From Prochlorococcus sp. AG-347-K17 (lineage in GTDB: Bacteria; Cyanobacteriota; Cyanobacteriia; PCC-6307; Cyanobiaceae): DNA of 64,000 nt. Positions 42,230 to 52,090 of the stretch are shown here, piece after piece (position 1 is the stretch's first letter; every line of letters starts with the position of its first letter). Location: contig QCCE01000001.1 of the NCBI GenBank assembly GCA_003281385.1, forward strand, positions 62,001 through 126,000. The letters run 5' to 3'. The notes under the pieces are model-generated. The model had not been told where the DNA came from. It ran no database searches and saw only the letters and a list, made by a program, of their open reading frames with translations. The translations under genes and the position numbers were made by a program.

Positions 42230-43192
42230 TTAAAAAGGTAATCTCTTTTTTTCCTCAATATTTAGATCTGCTTCCATTTCTCTTAATCTTTTAAGTATTT
42301 GTTGGTAGTACTCCTTTATGTAACTATCTAATGAAGTCATATCTTCTTTTTTAAGTTCCAATATTTCGTAAGTTTTACTCATGTCAGCATCTAATGATTC
42401 ACCACTACTAGTTACTTCTGCAAAAGCCAATCTTTCAGCAACATTTAAAGAGTCTTGGAAAAAAGAAACGACTTTCTGAGTGACACTAATCAGAAAAGGT
42501 GAAACTCTAAAAATTTTAGCTTTCTTTTCGCTAAATTTTTCACATAAGGATATGACTTCGTTTGAATCCCATGCTTTGGGACCAACCAATGGCAATGATG
42601 TTCTATGAGTTTTTGGATTATTAACTGTTGCAACAATAACTTTCGCCATGTCTTGAGTATTCATGTAAGCGATTTTGGTTGGAGTTCCACTCATCCATAC
42701 TGCTTGACTATCTAAAATTGGGATAGCGAATTGACCTATAATTCCTTGCATAAAAGCTGCACATTTGAAAATGGTATATTCTAGATCAGAATTCTCAAGG
42801 AGTTTTTCAGTACAATATTTAATGTCCATTAATGGAACATTTCTAAATTTTTCTGTTAAAAGAATTGAGAGGAATATTACTCTTTTTACATTTAAAGATT
42901 CACAAGCATTGAACAAGTTAACTTTCCCATCCCAATCTATTTCATAAATACTTTTAGAATCATCTGGTTTGCTGGTAGCTGCATCAATAACAACTTCAAT
43001 ATCTTGCAATGCATATTCAATATCAGAAGAATTTAATAAATTACCTTTTGTTAGTTCACAACCCCACTCTTGCAGAAAGGAAGCTTTTCTTGGGTTTCTT
43101 ACAAAGCATCTAACTTCATGTCCATCTTCTATAGCTTGTTTTGCTATTTGTCTACCAAGTGTCCCTGTTGCTCCTACTAAAAGAATCTTCAT
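42230..43192 (-). CDS. ycf39: Ycf39 (photosystem II assembly, NmrA/SDR-like)
   Basis: The start is placed at the ATG before KILLVGATGTLGRQIAKQAI (320 aa). A longer in-frame start adds 12 residues ahead of the Rossmann motif. It is an atypical short-chain dehydrogenase-like protein with GATGTLG NAD(P)-binding, VVIDAATSKPDD and RVIFLSIL. Ycf39 works with Hlips to deliver chlorophyll to newly made D1 during PSII assembly. That fits the four hli genes elsewhere in the window. petM lies just upstream. Confidence 0.85.
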   Translation of the reverse strand: MKILLVGATGTLGRQIAKQAIEDGHEVRCFVRNPRKASFLQEWGCELTKGNLLNSSDIEYALQDIEVVIDAATSKPDDSKSIYEIDWDGKVNLFNACESLNVKRVIFLSILLTEKFRNVPLMDIKYCTEKLLENSDLEYTIFKCAAFMQGIIGQFAIPILDSQAVWMSGTPTKIAYMNTQDMAKVIVATVNNPKTHRTSLPLVGPKAWDSNEVISLCEKFSEKKAKIFRVSPFLISVTQKVVSFFQDSLNVAERLAFAEVTSSGESLDADMSKTYEILELKKEDMTSLDSYIKEYYQQILKRLREMEADLNIEEKKRLPF

Positions 43193-43249
43193 ATTTAAGA
43201 TTTGCTTAACTTTTAGAACATAACTCAAATTGTGATGTATTCGTGAGAA

Positions 43250-43348
43250 TCAATCTCCCTGAAACTTTAATAACAAAGCACCACCAACCAACCCAATTGG
43301 TATCAATATCCAAAAAACTGCTGCAATACTAAAAATTTCTTTTGCCAT
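43250..43348 (-). CDS. petM: Cytochrome b6f complex subunit PetM
   Basis: ATG at 43346-43348 to TGA at 43250-43252, 32 aa: [20 protein letters not shown] then [13 protein letters not shown] single thylakoid helix with the family's E-I-x-x-x-A-x-x-F-W-x-L-I-P-x-G-L-V-G-G pattern. It lies 57 bp upstream of ycf39 on the same strand. Confidence 0.9.
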
Positions 43349-43439
43349 AGTAAAATTAAATGATTACTATAATTTACATTCAATATACATTTATTTGTTA
43401 AAAAAGTAGATAATGCAAATATCTTGAAAATTTTAGTAA

Positions 43440-44381
43440 ATGAATAATAATTTTGCAGAAAATATAAACTCATCTAATTACTGGAATTGGAATGGTTTTA
43501 AAATTTGCTGGAGTGTTACCGGCGAAGATAATGAAATTCCAGTTATTTTTCTCCACGGATTTGGCGCCAATCGAAAACATTGGAGAAACAATTTAGAATA
43601 TTTTGCGAAAAGGAATTGCGCCACATATTCTCTAGATTTAATAGGATTTGGAGATTCAGATCAACCTGGGATTAGACAAATTGGAAAACTAGATAATGAG
43701 ATTTGGTCTAATCAAGTAAAAGACTTTATTGCACAGGTGATAAGACCAAAGAATTCTGGGAAAGTAATTCTTATTGGCAATTCCCTTGGATCACTAGTTG
43801 CTTTAACATGTGCTGTTTCATTGGAGGATCAGATTGCAAAAGTTATTGCATCCCCGCTGCCAGATCGAATTCAAGAAAATAAAAAGTCGATAATAAAAAA
43901 ATCATCACTTATAAAATTTCAAAATAAATTCATAAGAATATTTTTTATATTTTTCCCTTTGGAGATTATTTTATTTTTAGTAACCAAATTAGGAGTCATA
44001 AAACTGGGACTAAATTCTGCCTATTTCAAAAAAGATAATGTTGATCGCGAACTAATAGATTTGGTGACAAAACCAGTTTTAAGGAAAACTTCAGCCAGAT
44101 CATTACGAGCAATGTGTATTGGGATGTCTTCAAGAGATGAAAAATTTCAAGCCTCTTACCTTTTGAGAAAACTCTGCGCTTCAAGAAAAGTCCCCTTTTT
44201 ATTGATTTGGGGAGAAAAAGATAATTTCATACCTTTGTTTGTTGGTAAAAAGATTGCAAATTTCCATAGATGGGTAAAATTAAAAATAGTATCCAATTCA
44301 GGGCATTGTATCCATGATGAAGATCCTTCAGTATTCAATAGAATCTCTTATGAATGGATTAGAGATTTAAAAACCTTTTAA
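43440..44381 (+). CDS. Alpha/beta-fold hydrolase
   Basis: A 313-aa hydrolase. FLHGFGANRKHWRNN carries the oxyanion HG, DLIGFGDSDQP the strand-4 loop, VILIGNSLGSLVAL the Ser nucleophile elbow, LLIWGEKDNFIP the acid, and SNSGHCIHDEDPSVF the catalytic His. This resembles haloperoxidase/epoxide-hydrolase-like members common in cyanobacteria, whose substrates are unknown. It is 3 bp before ilvH on the same strand and may be co-transcribed. Confidence 0.85.
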   Translation: MNNNFAENINSSNYWNWNGFKICWSVTGEDNEIPVIFLHGFGANRKHWRNNLEYFAKRNCATYSLDLIGFGDSDQPGIRQIGKLDNEIWSNQVKDFIAQVIRPKNSGKVILIGNSLGSLVALTCAVSLEDQIAKVIASPLPDRIQENKKSIIKKSSLIKFQNKFIRIFFIFFPLEIILFLVTKLGVIKLGLNSAYFKKDNVDRELIDLVTKPVLRKTSARSLRAMCIGMSSRDEKFQASYLLRKLCASRKVPFLLIWGEKDNFIPLFVGKKIANFHRWVKLKIVSNSGHCIHDEDPSVFNRISYEWIRDLKTF

Positions 44382-44384
44382 AAC

Positions 44385-44909
44385 ATGAAACATACATTAT
44401 CAGTTCTTGTAGAAGATGAATCTGGAGCCTTGAGTAGAATCTCAGGTCTCTTTGCTAGAAGGGGCTTTAACATAGACAGCCTTGCAGTAGGGCCTGCAGA
44501 ATCTAAAGGGATTTCAAGGTTAACAATGGTAGTAGAGGGTGATGATGAAACTCTTCAGCAAATGACTAAGCAACTTAATAAGTTATTTAATGTTCTGGGA
44601 GTTGTAGATTTTACTAATCTCGCAGCTGTTGAGAGGGAATTGATGTTACTAAAAGTTTCATCGAAAGAAGATACTAGGAGTAATATTCTTGATATAGTGC
44701 AGATTTTCCGCGCAAAAGTTGTTGATGTATCAGATATGGCCTTAACTCTTGAGGTAGTTGGAGATCCTGGGAAGTTAGTTGCTCTTGAGAAATTACTCGA
44801 ACCATACGGCATCCTTGAAATAGCGAGGACTGGTAAGGTAGCTCTTAAACGTTCTTCAGGAGTTAATACAGAAATGTTGAAAATAAATAAATATTCTCTA
44901 GAAATTTAA
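44385..44909 (+). CDS. ilvH: Acetolactate synthase small (regulatory) subunit
   Basis: A 174-aa regulatory subunit for branched-chain amino acid synthesis. The N-terminal ACT domain ([20 protein letters not shown] then [17 protein letters not shown]) and the middle domain with RELMLLKVS and [24 protein letters not shown] match IlvH. Length is normal. It overlaps the convergent cyclophilin gene by 4 bp. Confidence 0.95.
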   Translation: MKHTLSVLVEDESGALSRISGLFARRGFNIDSLAVGPAESKGISRLTMVVEGDDETLQQMTKQLNKLFNVLGVVDFTNLAAVERELMLLKVSSKEDTRSNILDIVQIFRAKVVDVSDMALTLEVVGDPGKLVALEKLLEPYGILEIARTGKVALKRSSGVNTEMLKINKYSLEI

Positions 44910-45511
44910 TTAGATATTTGGACTGCCTTGATGTAGTCTTCTTTATTGATTTTTTCGAGTACTTCTAATCCTTTAATAATCTTTCCAAAAATCGAATACC
45001 TTCCATCTAGTTCTGGGATCTTACTAGTTACAAAAAAAAACTCAGTAGATGAAGACTTATTTTTACCGCTCTTAACCATAGCAATTGATCCACTGTCAAA
45101 AGTATTAACTAAATTTTCAGTTTCATTAGGATTTTTTATTTGGTAGTTATATCTTGGTTTTATTTCTTCTTTGAATTTTATTTCTAAAGGTATTAAGGGA
45201 CTTGTCTTATTTAGGTTTTGTTTTCGTTCAATATAAAATTTACTTTCTGGATTAACACCACCATGTATAAACCTTATTTGAGGATATTTTATTATTTTAT
45301 AAAATTTTTGATTTACATAAATATTATTTTCTATGTTTTCCAGAAAGTTTGATACAGTAACTGGATTATCTTTACCAAATAATTTAACCTCGAAATCACC
45401 TTTTGTAGTTTTAAAATTAACCACTGTATTAATCTGAGTACAACTAAATTTAAGTTTTTGGCAGTAATAATTCGAATCAATCTCATTTTTATAACTACAA
45501 GATTGAACCAA
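44906..45511 (-). CDS. Cyclophilin-type peptidyl-prolyl isomerase, likely lipoprotein
   Basis: The 201-aa frame, here from a TTG at 45511, has the cyclophilin body: [20 protein letters not shown] then [28 protein letters not shown] and [17 protein letters not shown]. Several catalytic residues of active cyclophilins appear changed, so activity is uncertain. Upstream in the same frame the codons read [16 protein letters not shown], a lipoprotein signal with a lipobox Cys. No ATG, GTG or further TTG exists before the poly-A tract at 45551-45560. The true start may be non-canonical, or an indel may hide it. Confidence 0.7.
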   Translation of the reverse strand: MVQSCSYKNEIDSNYYCQKLKFSCTQINTVVNFKTTKGDFEVKLFGKDNPVTVSNFLENIENNIYVNQKFYKIIKYPQIRFIHGGVNPESKFYIERKQNLNKTSPLIPLEIKFKEEIKPRYNYQIKNPNETENLVNTFDSGSIAMVKSGKNKSSSTEFFFVTSKIPELDGRYSIFGKIIKGLEVLEKINKEDYIKAVQISN

Positions 45512-45558
45512 AAATAAAACTTGTATAAAAGAAAATGTTTTTAAAAAATATTTTTTTT

Positions 45559-46116
45559 TTATTTTAGGCCCTCCAAATTAACATCTAAAAATTTAGCTAG
45601 ACGAGCTCCTTCTTCTTCAACTTGAAGCAGTGGTTTAAGTTCACCTGCTCCGCTTAAAGGGAGAGGTTTTTTTCTACCTTTCAACACTAAAGCAATTCTT
45701 CTTCTAGGATTAAAACCCTCGCTTATATCCAACTTAACAGATTTAATTTCATCGAAATTTAATTTAACTTCAACATCTTTAAATAAACCTTTTCTTTTTA
45801 TTTCTACAGATTTTGAGGATTTATCAAAATAATTACTTCCTGAACCAAAGTTTATATAAACCAGATACCACAAGTAAAAGTTTAATAAATTGGCTAATAC
45901 TCCATATGCTCCCATTATTATTCCTTGAGGAATAAACAATAAAGTTGAGGGATTTCCTAAAGGTAATAAATCCCTTCCTGTGTAGCTAGAAATAGAGGCC
46001 AAAAGGAACCCAATACCTCCTATAGTTAGCATCCCTCCAATAATATAGTTTGAAATTTTTCTTGATCCACCAATTTTTTGTTCGATTTTATCGAAAGACG
46101 TGAGGTCTGAATTCAT
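45559..46116 (-). CDS. ycf4: Photosystem I assembly protein Ycf4
   Basis: A 185-aa thylakoid protein needed for photosystem I assembly. Two N-terminal helices (about residues 20-42 and 63-90), the conserved IPQGIIMGAYGVLANLLNFY, and the C-terminal VEIKRKGLFKDVEVKLNFDE, ISEGFNPRRRIALVLKGRKK and PLPLSGAGE match Ycf4. Divergent from psbD across 182 bp. Length normal. Confidence 0.92.
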   Translation of the reverse strand: MNSDLTSFDKIEQKIGGSRKISNYIIGGMLTIGGIGFLLASISSYTGRDLLPLGNPSTLLFIPQGIIMGAYGVLANLLNFYLWYLVYINFGSGSNYFDKSSKSVEIKRKGLFKDVEVKLNFDEIKSVKLDISEGFNPRRRIALVLKGRKKPLPLSGAGELKPLLQVEEEGARLAKFLDVNLEGLK

Positions 46117-46298
46117 TTTTATCTTTTTTAGAGCCTAATTCAGATAATTTAACAAACTAAGGGAGTATTCTTACCTAATTTTTAATAAAAAAGTCAGGAA
46201 AGCTTTACAAGGCATTTCAGATATGCAAATATTTCCCCACATTACTCTAAATCTTTGTTACAGTCACTGCGTATCCCGAAGCTAAAAAACGATTTCTC

Positions 46299-47375
46299 AT
46301 GACGATCGCAGTTGGTAGCGCCCCACAAAGAGGATGGTTTGATGTCCTCGATGACTGGTTGAAGCGCGACCGCTTTGTATTTATTGGTTGGTCCGGACTA
46401 CTTTTACTTCCTTGTGCATATCTTGCTATAGGTGGTTGGTTCGTCGGAACAACATTTGTTACCTCTTGGTACACACACGGAGTTGCAAGCTCATACCTTG
46501 AAGGTTGTAACTTTTTAACAGCAGCTGTAAGTACCCCTGGTGATGCCATGGGACACAGTCTTCTATTTTTATGGGGTCCTGAAGCCCAAGGTAGTTTCGT
46601 AAGATGGCTACAACTTGGTGGTCTTTGGAACTTCGTTGCATTACATGGAGTATTTGGCCTAATTGGTTTTATGCTTCGTCAGTTTGAAATTGCTGGCCTT
46701 GTTGGAATTAGACCTTACAACGCACTAGCTTTCTCAGCTGTTATTGCAGTATTTACAAGTATTTTCCTTATTTATCCTTTAGGACAGCATAGTTGGTTCT
46801 TCGCACCTTCATTCGGTGTAGCAGCAATCTTCCGTTATATCCTGTTTATTCAAGGTTTTCACAATATTACTTTAAATCCATTCCACATGATGGGAGTAGC
46901 TGGAATTCTTGGTGGTGCTCTACTTTGCGCTATTCATGGAGCTACAGTGCAGAACACTTTGTATGAAGATACAAGTATTTATACAGATGGTAAGGTTCAA
47001 AGTTCAACATTTAGAGCTTTCGATCCAACTCAAGAAGAGGAAACCTATTCAATGATTACAGCGAATAGATTCTGGAGTCAAATCTTCGGTATTGCTTTCT
47101 CAAACAAACGTTTCTTACACTTCTTGATGCTTTTTGTACCTGTTATGGGTATGTGGACATCTTCAATTGGTATTGTCGGATTAGCACTAAATTTAAGAGC
47201 TTATGACTTTGTAAGCCAAGAAATACGTGCTGCAGAAGATCCAGAATTTGAAACTTTCTATACAAAAAATATACTTTTGAACGAAGGTATGCGAGCATGG
47301 ATGTCTTCTGTGGATCAACCACACGAAAACTTTGTATTCCCTGAGGAGGTTCTACCACGTGGAAACGCCCTTTAA
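46299..47375 (+). CDS. psbD: Photosystem II D2 protein
   Basis: A 358-aa core reaction-centre protein. Sequence landmarks include [60 protein letters not shown], the HisLeu-rich chlorophyll region, [33 protein letters not shown] with the His ligands of non-haem iron and chlorophyll, and HEN at the C-terminus. Length is typical. psbC overlaps its 3' end by 17 bp, a conserved photosynthetic arrangement. Confidence 0.98.
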   Translation: MTIAVGSAPQRGWFDVLDDWLKRDRFVFIGWSGLLLLPCAYLAIGGWFVGTTFVTSWYTHGVASSYLEGCNFLTAAVSTPGDAMGHSLLFLWGPEAQGSFVRWLQLGGLWNFVALHGVFGLIGFMLRQFEIAGLVGIRPYNALAFSAVIAVFTSIFLIYPLGQHSWFFAPSFGVAAIFRYILFIQGFHNITLNPFHMMGVAGILGGALLCAIHGATVQNTLYEDTSIYTDGKVQSSTFRAFDPTQEEETYSMITANRFWSQIFGIAFSNKRFLHFLMLFVPVMGMWTSSIGIVGLALNLRAYDFVSQEIRAAEDPEFETFYTKNILLNEGMRAWMSSVDQPHENFVFPEEVLPRGNAL

Positions 47376-48741
47376 TAGTTTACTTAGAGCGCCTAACCAG
47401 AGTATTGAAGAAACTGGTTATGCTTGGTATGTAGGTAACGCCAGATTAATTAATTTATCTGGCCGTTTACTCGGTGCTCACATTGCACACACTGGACTAA
47501 TTGTTTTTTGGGCTGGTGCAATGATGTTATTCGAAGTAAGCCATTTCACATTTGATAAACCAATGTGGGAACAAGGCTTAATTTGTATGCCTCACGTTGC
47601 AATGTTTGGGTTTGGAATAGGACCTGGTGGAGAAGTTACTGATGTATACCCATTCTTTGTTGCTGGTGTGATGCATTTAATTTCCTCTGCAGTTTTAGGA
47701 TTTGGTGGTATCTACCATTCCTTAGCAGGTCCAGAAAAACTCGAGCAAGATTTTCCTTTCTTTTCAACAGATTGGAGAGATAAAAATCAAATGACTAATA
47801 TATTGGGTTATCACCTAATAGTATTAGGAGTTGGAGCTTTATTTTTCGTTTTTGATTGGATGTTCATCGGAGGAGCTTATGATACATGGGCACCTGGTGG
47901 TGGAGAAGTTAGGTTAGTCAGCCCTACATTAGATCCAAGAGTAATACTTGGTTATCTATTTAGGTCTCCTTGGGGTGGCGCTGGTTCAATAATCGGAGTT
48001 AACTCCATAGAGGATATAGTTGGTGGTCACGTATATGTTGGAATTACCGCGATAATTGGTGGTCTTTTCCATATCTTTACCAAACCTTTTGGATGGGCAA
48101 GAAGAGCATTCATATGGAATGGTGAGGGACTGCTAAGTTACGCTCTTGGTGGAATTTGTGTAGCAAGTTTTATTGCTTCAACTTTCATCTGGTTTAACAA
48201 CACTGCTTACCCTTCAGAGTTTTACGGTCCAACAAACGCTGAAGCTTCACAGGCTCAAAGCTTTACTTTCCTTGTGAGAGACCAAAGAATTGGAGCTAAT
48301 GTAGGTTCAACAATGGGACCAACAGGTCTTGGTAAGTATCTCATGAGATCTCCTACAGGTGAAATTATATTTGGTGGTGAAACAATGAGATTTTGGGATT
48401 TCAGAGGGCCATGGTTAGAACCTTTAAGAGGTCCTAACGGATTGAGCCTTGAGAAAATCCAAAATGATATTCAGCCTTGGCAGGTAAGAAGAGCTGCTGA
48501 ATATATGACTCATGCTCCTAACGCTTCTATCAACTCTGTTGGTGGAATTATTACAGAGCCTAATGCTGTTAACTTCGTTAACTTAAGACAATGGTTAGCT
48601 GCAGCTCAATTCTTCCTAGGATGGTTCACATTCATCGGTCACCTTTGGCATGCTGGACGTGCTAGAGCAGCCGCTGCTGGTTTCGAAAAAGGAATCGACA
48701 GAAAGAGTGAACCAGCTCTAGAAATGCCTGATTTAGATTAA
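47359..48741 (+). CDS. psbC: Photosystem II CP43 protein
   Basis: A 460-aa inner antenna and water-oxidation support protein. The start is the GTG at 47359-47361 (then [14 protein letters not shown]). A strong Shine-Dalgarno GAGGAGG (47343-47349) sits 9 bp upstream inside psbD. A longer in-frame ATG at 47332 lacks this. The overlap of 17 bp is the classic psbD/psbC form. Six helices, the large lumenal loop with the [20 protein letters not shown]n-ligand region, and the C-terminal [19 protein letters not shown] are all present. Confidence 0.98.
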   Translation: METPFNSLLRAPNQSIEETGYAWYVGNARLINLSGRLLGAHIAHTGLIVFWAGAMMLFEVSHFTFDKPMWEQGLICMPHVAMFGFGIGPGGEVTDVYPFFVAGVMHLISSAVLGFGGIYHSLAGPEKLEQDFPFFSTDWRDKNQMTNILGYHLIVLGVGALFFVFDWMFIGGAYDTWAPGGGEVRLVSPTLDPRVILGYLFRSPWGGAGSIIGVNSIEDIVGGHVYVGITAIIGGLFHIFTKPFGWARRAFIWNGEGLLSYALGGICVASFIASTFIWFNNTAYPSEFYGPTNAEASQAQSFTFLVRDQRIGANVGSTMGPTGLGKYLMRSPTGEIIFGGETMRFWDFRGPWLEPLRGPNGLSLEKIQNDIQPWQVRRAAEYMTHAPNASINSVGGIITEPNAVNFVNLRQWLAAAQFFLGWFTFIGHLWHAGRARAAAAGFEKGIDRKSEPALEMPDLD

Positions 48742-48762
48742 TTTCTATCTCAACTAAAAAAG

Positions 48763-48789
48763 CCCTATCTATTGATAGGGTTTTTTTTT
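48763..48789 (+). terminator. Terminator of psbD-psbC
   Basis: CCCTATC (48763-48769) pairs with GATAGGG (48774-48780), followed by nine T. It lies 22 bp after the psbC stop. Confidence 0.93.
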
Positions 48790-48800
48790 GCTTGATTTTA

Positions 48801-49412
48801 TTATCTATATAAATTTTCCCTGAGCCATGGCAAACTTAAACCCATTACATTACTGAAACAACCCTCTATTTTTTCTATATATTTACCTCCTATACCTTCC
48901 AAAGCAAATCCTCCTGCGCAATATAAAGGTTCATTTGTATCTACATAATTCTTAATTTCCCAATCTTCCAAATTAGAAAAATAAACTCTTGAACTAACTG
49001 TTTTTTTTATGATTTCAGTGATTTTAAAAATTTTGGAAGTTGAATCAAAATTCCCAATTATTAGAGAATGACCAGTATGTAAAAATCCAAATTCTCCAGA
49101 CATTTTTTTCCATCTTATAAATGCTTCCTCTTTATTAGATGGTTTTCCATAAGCTTCTCCTTTAAATTCAAAAATTGAATCGCACCCAAGTATTTCCAAA
49201 GGACCATAACTAAATTTTTCCGGCAATGCTATTTTTTGAATATTTTCAGATAAACTTTTAGCCTTTTGAAAAGATAATTCCAAAGCTAAATTAAAAATAT
49301 TCTTTTCTTGAATAGTAGTTTCATCAAAGTCACTTGATATTTGAATAAATTCAATTTGGCAATTTTCAAGTAATTTCTTTCTAGATTGGGAAGCAGAGGC
49401 TAGAATTAACAC
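48801..49412 (-). CDS. maf: Maf-like nucleoside triphosphate pyrophosphatase
   Basis: A 203-aa house-cleaning nucleotide pyrophosphatase. The N-terminus [15 protein letters not shown] matches the family ASxSxRRxxLL motif, [18 protein letters not shown] holds the catalytic Asp, and [31 protein letters not shown] endings complete the fold ([19 protein letters not shown]). Preceded by 66 bp of AT-rich DNA shared with the divergent cobQ. Confidence 0.92.
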   Translation of the reverse strand: MLILASASQSRKKLLENCQIEFIQISSDFDETTIQEKNIFNLALELSFQKAKSLSENIQKIALPEKFSYGPLEILGCDSIFEFKGEAYGKPSNKEEAFIRWKKMSGEFGFLHTGHSLIIGNFDSTSKIFKITEIIKKTVSSRVYFSNLEDWEIKNYVDTNEPLYCAGGFALEGIGGKYIEKIEGCFSNVMGLSLPWLRENLYR

Positions 49413-49478
49413 AAATTTTTTAACAAATTATAATTCAATTTACTAATTAATATATTTTAAAATTAATATAAATTACTT

Positions 49479-51008
49479 ATGGAGTTGGAAACAAAATTAC
49501 ATGAGATAAAGAAACCAATAATGGTCCTGGGAACTTCCAGTGGAGCAGGGAAGTCCTTAACTGTTACTGCTATTTGCAGGATTCTTAAAAATTCAGGTGA
49601 AGAGCCAATCCCTTTTAAAGGGCAAAATATGAGTAATAACGCTTGGGTTGACTGGGAAGGTGGAGAGATGGCATATTCACAAGCACTTCAAGCTTTTGCT
49701 TGTGGTATTAATCCATCTGCAGAGATGAATCCTATTTTATTAAAGCCACAAGGCAATTCAACAAGTGAGCTAATTCACCTTGGCAAAAGTATAGGAATAA
49801 CAACCGCCAAAAATTACTACAAAGATTGGTTTATCCCAGGTTGGGAGGTAATTAAAAAAAGTTTAAATTTTATTTATAGAAAAAGCCCAAATTGCCGTTT
49901 AATTATCGAAGGCGCTGGAAGTCCCGTAGAAATGAATTTAATACATAGAGATCTCACTAATTTAAGAGTTGCAAATTATTTAAATGCAAATTGCATATTA
50001 GTTACTGATATTGAAAGGGGAGGCGTATTTGCACAGATAATTGGTACTCTTGAATTAATGAAGCCTGAAGAAAAGAAACTTATTAAGGGAATTATTATAA
50101 ATAGATTCAGAGGAGACCTTTCATTATTTGAAGATGGGAAAAAGTGGATAGAGAGTAAAACTCAAATTCCTGTTATTGGAATTATTCCATGGTTAAATGA
50201 TACATTTCCACCTGAAGATTCACTAGATTTATTAGAAAAAAAATCAAGTTTCTCAAACCCTGAAATCAAAGTTGGAATTATAAAATTGCCATCTATAAGT
50301 AACTTTTCAGATTTTGATCCATTAGAAAATGAAAAATCAATATTAATTGAATGGATTAGAGAATCGCAAAATTTGAGGAAGTATGACTTTATTATTCTTC
50401 CTGGAAGTAAACAAACTATTAAAGATCAGATATATCTTGAAAATTCAGGATTATCTCAAGATATAAGAGAATATTCAAACAGTAATGGAAATATAGTCGG
50501 GATATGTGGAGGTTTACAAATGTTAGGTACAACACTCGAAGATCCTTATTCTAAAGAGGGTTCCAAAATTTATTCTGAACAAAAAATTAAAGGTATTGGA
50601 TTACTGCCATTAAAAACCACTTTCCTCGAGAAAAAATTGACGCGTCAAATTAATTCCGAATCTCTATGGCCATGCCAAGCAAAAATTAATGGATTTGAAA
50701 TTCATAATGGACAGACCAAATTAGATAAAACTCAAAACTCATTAGATGTTAAACCTTTATTCAAAGACTTAGATCTTGGTTGGTACAAAGAAGATAATAA
50801 AGGCGGTTCTATTGCAGGAACATATATTCACGGGATATTTGAAAATGATAGTTGGAGAGATGAATATCTTAATTTAATAAGGAAGAGTAAAAATTTACCA
50901 TTATTAAATAAAAAATCAATATCTTATAAAGATAAGAGAGAATCCATTATTAATAATCTTGCTAATGAATTCGACAAACATTTAAATCTCAAATCATTTT
51001 TAAGTTGA
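49479..51008 (+). CDS. cobQ: Cobyric acid synthase
   Basis: A 509-aa amidotransferase of (pseudo)cobalamin synthesis. The N-terminal ATPase domain has LGTSSGAGKSLTVTAICRIL and FKGQNMSNNAWV. The C-terminal glutamine amidotransferase domain has GNIVGICGGLQMLG (nucleophile Cys) and AGTYIHGIFEND (catalytic His). Length is normal. Its TGA overlaps the TTG of the ferredoxin gene (TTGA). Prochlorococcus makes pseudocobalamin, so this gene is expected. Confidence 0.95.
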   Translation: MELETKLHEIKKPIMVLGTSSGAGKSLTVTAICRILKNSGEEPIPFKGQNMSNNAWVDWEGGEMAYSQALQAFACGINPSAEMNPILLKPQGNSTSELIHLGKSIGITTAKNYYKDWFIPGWEVIKKSLNFIYRKSPNCRLIIEGAGSPVEMNLIHRDLTNLRVANYLNANCILVTDIERGGVFAQIIGTLELMKPEEKKLIKGIIINRFRGDLSLFEDGKKWIESKTQIPVIGIIPWLNDTFPPEDSLDLLEKKSSFSNPEIKVGIIKLPSISNFSDFDPLENEKSILIEWIRESQNLRKYDFIILPGSKQTIKDQIYLENSGLSQDIREYSNSNGNIVGICGGLQMLGTTLEDPYSKEGSKIYSEQKIKGIGLLPLKTTFLEKKLTRQINSESLWPCQAKINGFEIHNGQTKLDKTQNSLDVKPLFKDLDLGWYKEDNKGGSIAGTYIHGIFENDSWRDEYLNLIRKSKNLPLLNKKSISYKDKRESIINNLANEFDKHLNLKSFLS

Positions 51009-51256
51009 AAGAAAAAAACATAAAAATTATATGGTCAAATAATAATGAAACATTTGTTTCTGAGGGGGATGATTGGTTCTCTTCTGCTGAAAAAGCAGGT
51101 GTAGAAATACCGACTGGCTGCCTTACAGGAAGTTGTGGAGCCTGTGAAATAGATGTAAACGGTGAAACAGTAAGAGCATGTATCAGTGAAATAAAAAATA
51201 ATAAAAAATGCACGTTAAAGGTTTCTTTAACTACAGACCCCTTTTGGGGAAAATAA
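51005..51256 (+). CDS. Plant-type [2Fe-2S] ferredoxin, 83 aa
   Basis: TTG start at 51005-51007 (KEKNIKIIWSNNNETFVSEG...) overlapping the cobQ stop. The cluster ligands are CLTGSCGACEIDVNGETVRAC (C-x4-C-x2-C...C), the plant-type ferredoxin pattern, though the C-terminal half is short. It could be a specialised electron donor. Genomic context with cobQ does not reveal a partner. Confidence 0.88.
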   Translation: MKEKNIKIIWSNNNETFVSEGDDWFSSAEKAGVEIPTGCLTGSCGACEIDVNGETVRACISEIKNNKKCTLKVSLTTDPFWGK

Positions 51257-51262
51257 ATATCA

Positions 51263-51811
51263 CTAAACATTACCTATTATCAGATAAAGGAAAACATAGT
51301 AAAAAAATGATCCTAAAAATGTGTTTACAAGAATAACCCTCTTTTGGATTTTTGACGAGGCAATAATATAGCTTCCTAAAACATGAGGCAGGATTGGAAA
51401 AGATCTTATGATTAAAATATAAAATGATTTAAAAGTAATATTTTCAAATAGTTTATAAAGATTATTTTTTTCTGGGTTTTTTAAAAATAATATGTTTCTA
51501 GAAAATTTAACTTTAAGTTTTCTCAAAATAAGGACTTGAATTACACTTAAGGTGGTTAAAGTTGGAGAAAAAAATAAAACATAACTTAACCCCAAAATCT
51601 TTATTAATATAAAGTCAAAAACAATTGATAATGGGAGGCCTAAAAATATAGAAACTATATTTAAAGAAATCAAATATTTGTATTGAATATTATTAAATAG
51701 GGACTCAAGATCATAGTTATACTTTAATATTAGAGCAAAAAAATAAACCCCTAAATAGGTTAATAATATTTTTGAAATTGCTGATTTAAAATTTAGATCT
51801 TTTCTATTCAT
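51263..51811 (-). CDS. VTT/DedA-like membrane protein, 182 aa
   Basis: About five hydrophobic segments. The region IRSFPILPHVLGSYIIASSK resembles the R-x-x-P-x-x-P...N/S-Y-x-x-A/G motif of VTT (TVP38/DedA-like) domains, which act in lipid scrambling or membrane homeostasis. Homology is by motif only. It converges with the ferredoxin gene (6-bp gap). Confidence 0.55.
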   Translation of the reverse strand: MNRKDLNFKSAISKILLTYLGVYFFALILKYNYDLESLFNNIQYKYLISLNIVSIFLGLPLSIVFDFILIKILGLSYVLFFSPTLTTLSVIQVLILRKLKVKFSRNILFLKNPEKNNLYKLFENITFKSFYILIIRSFPILPHVLGSYIIASSKIQKRVILVNTFLGSFFYYVFLYLIIGNV

Positions 51812-52002
51812 ACAATATAAACATTACAAATGATTCCCAAAAACTTAAAGGATGAAATAAAACATTATCCTAAGGGCCAATTATAGAACCATTCAAGAAA
51901 TATTCAGAAATTAACCAATTTTATCTAACATAAAATTTTTGGTTTTTATTGGGAATGCTTAGAACTAACTATACAGAAAAGTATATGGATGGAATAAATT
52001 TG
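51812..52002. other. Intergenic stretch, about 190 bp
   Basis: AT-rich, with no supported gene. An open frame that runs from 51949 to 52200 crosses the terminator and the ncRNA below and is not coding. Confidence 0.5.
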
Positions 52003-52090
52003 CAAAAAAAAGCCCCTATTTATAGGGGCTTTTACTGGGTTTACCGAATCAAGTGTTTCCTTGTTTCCACTGTTTCAGTTAAACCACTCC
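52003..52090 (-). ncRNA. yfr2-like: Yfr2-family small RNA (candidate)
   Basis: On the minus strand a double GGAAACA motif (GGAAACAAGGAAACA, complement of 52054-52068) sits in a hairpin loop closed by AGTG/CACT, and a strong terminator follows (AAAAGCCCC-TATAAATA-GGGGCTTTT plus T run, 52008-52033). Two or more unpaired GGAAACA copies near the 5' end plus a terminator define the abundant cyanobacterial Yfr2-type ncRNAs. The 5' end is estimated near 52090; a TAGTAAT about 8-14 nt upstream could be the -10. Known Yfr2 RNAs are about 60-100 nt, matching this span. Their targets are poorly known. Confidence 0.75.
52008..52033 (-). terminator. Terminator of the Yfr2-type RNA
   Basis: AAAAGCCCCTA (52008-52018) pairs with TAGGGGCTTTT (52023-52033), a perfect stem with a 4-nt loop. 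The T run is longer on the minus strand (plus-strand A run 52004-52011), matching the direction of the RNA. Confidence 0.92.

Noticed and set aside
47332..47358. Upstream ATG start for psbC
   Set aside because: It lies before the Shine-Dalgarno site; the GTG start with 17-bp overlap is the conserved arrangement.
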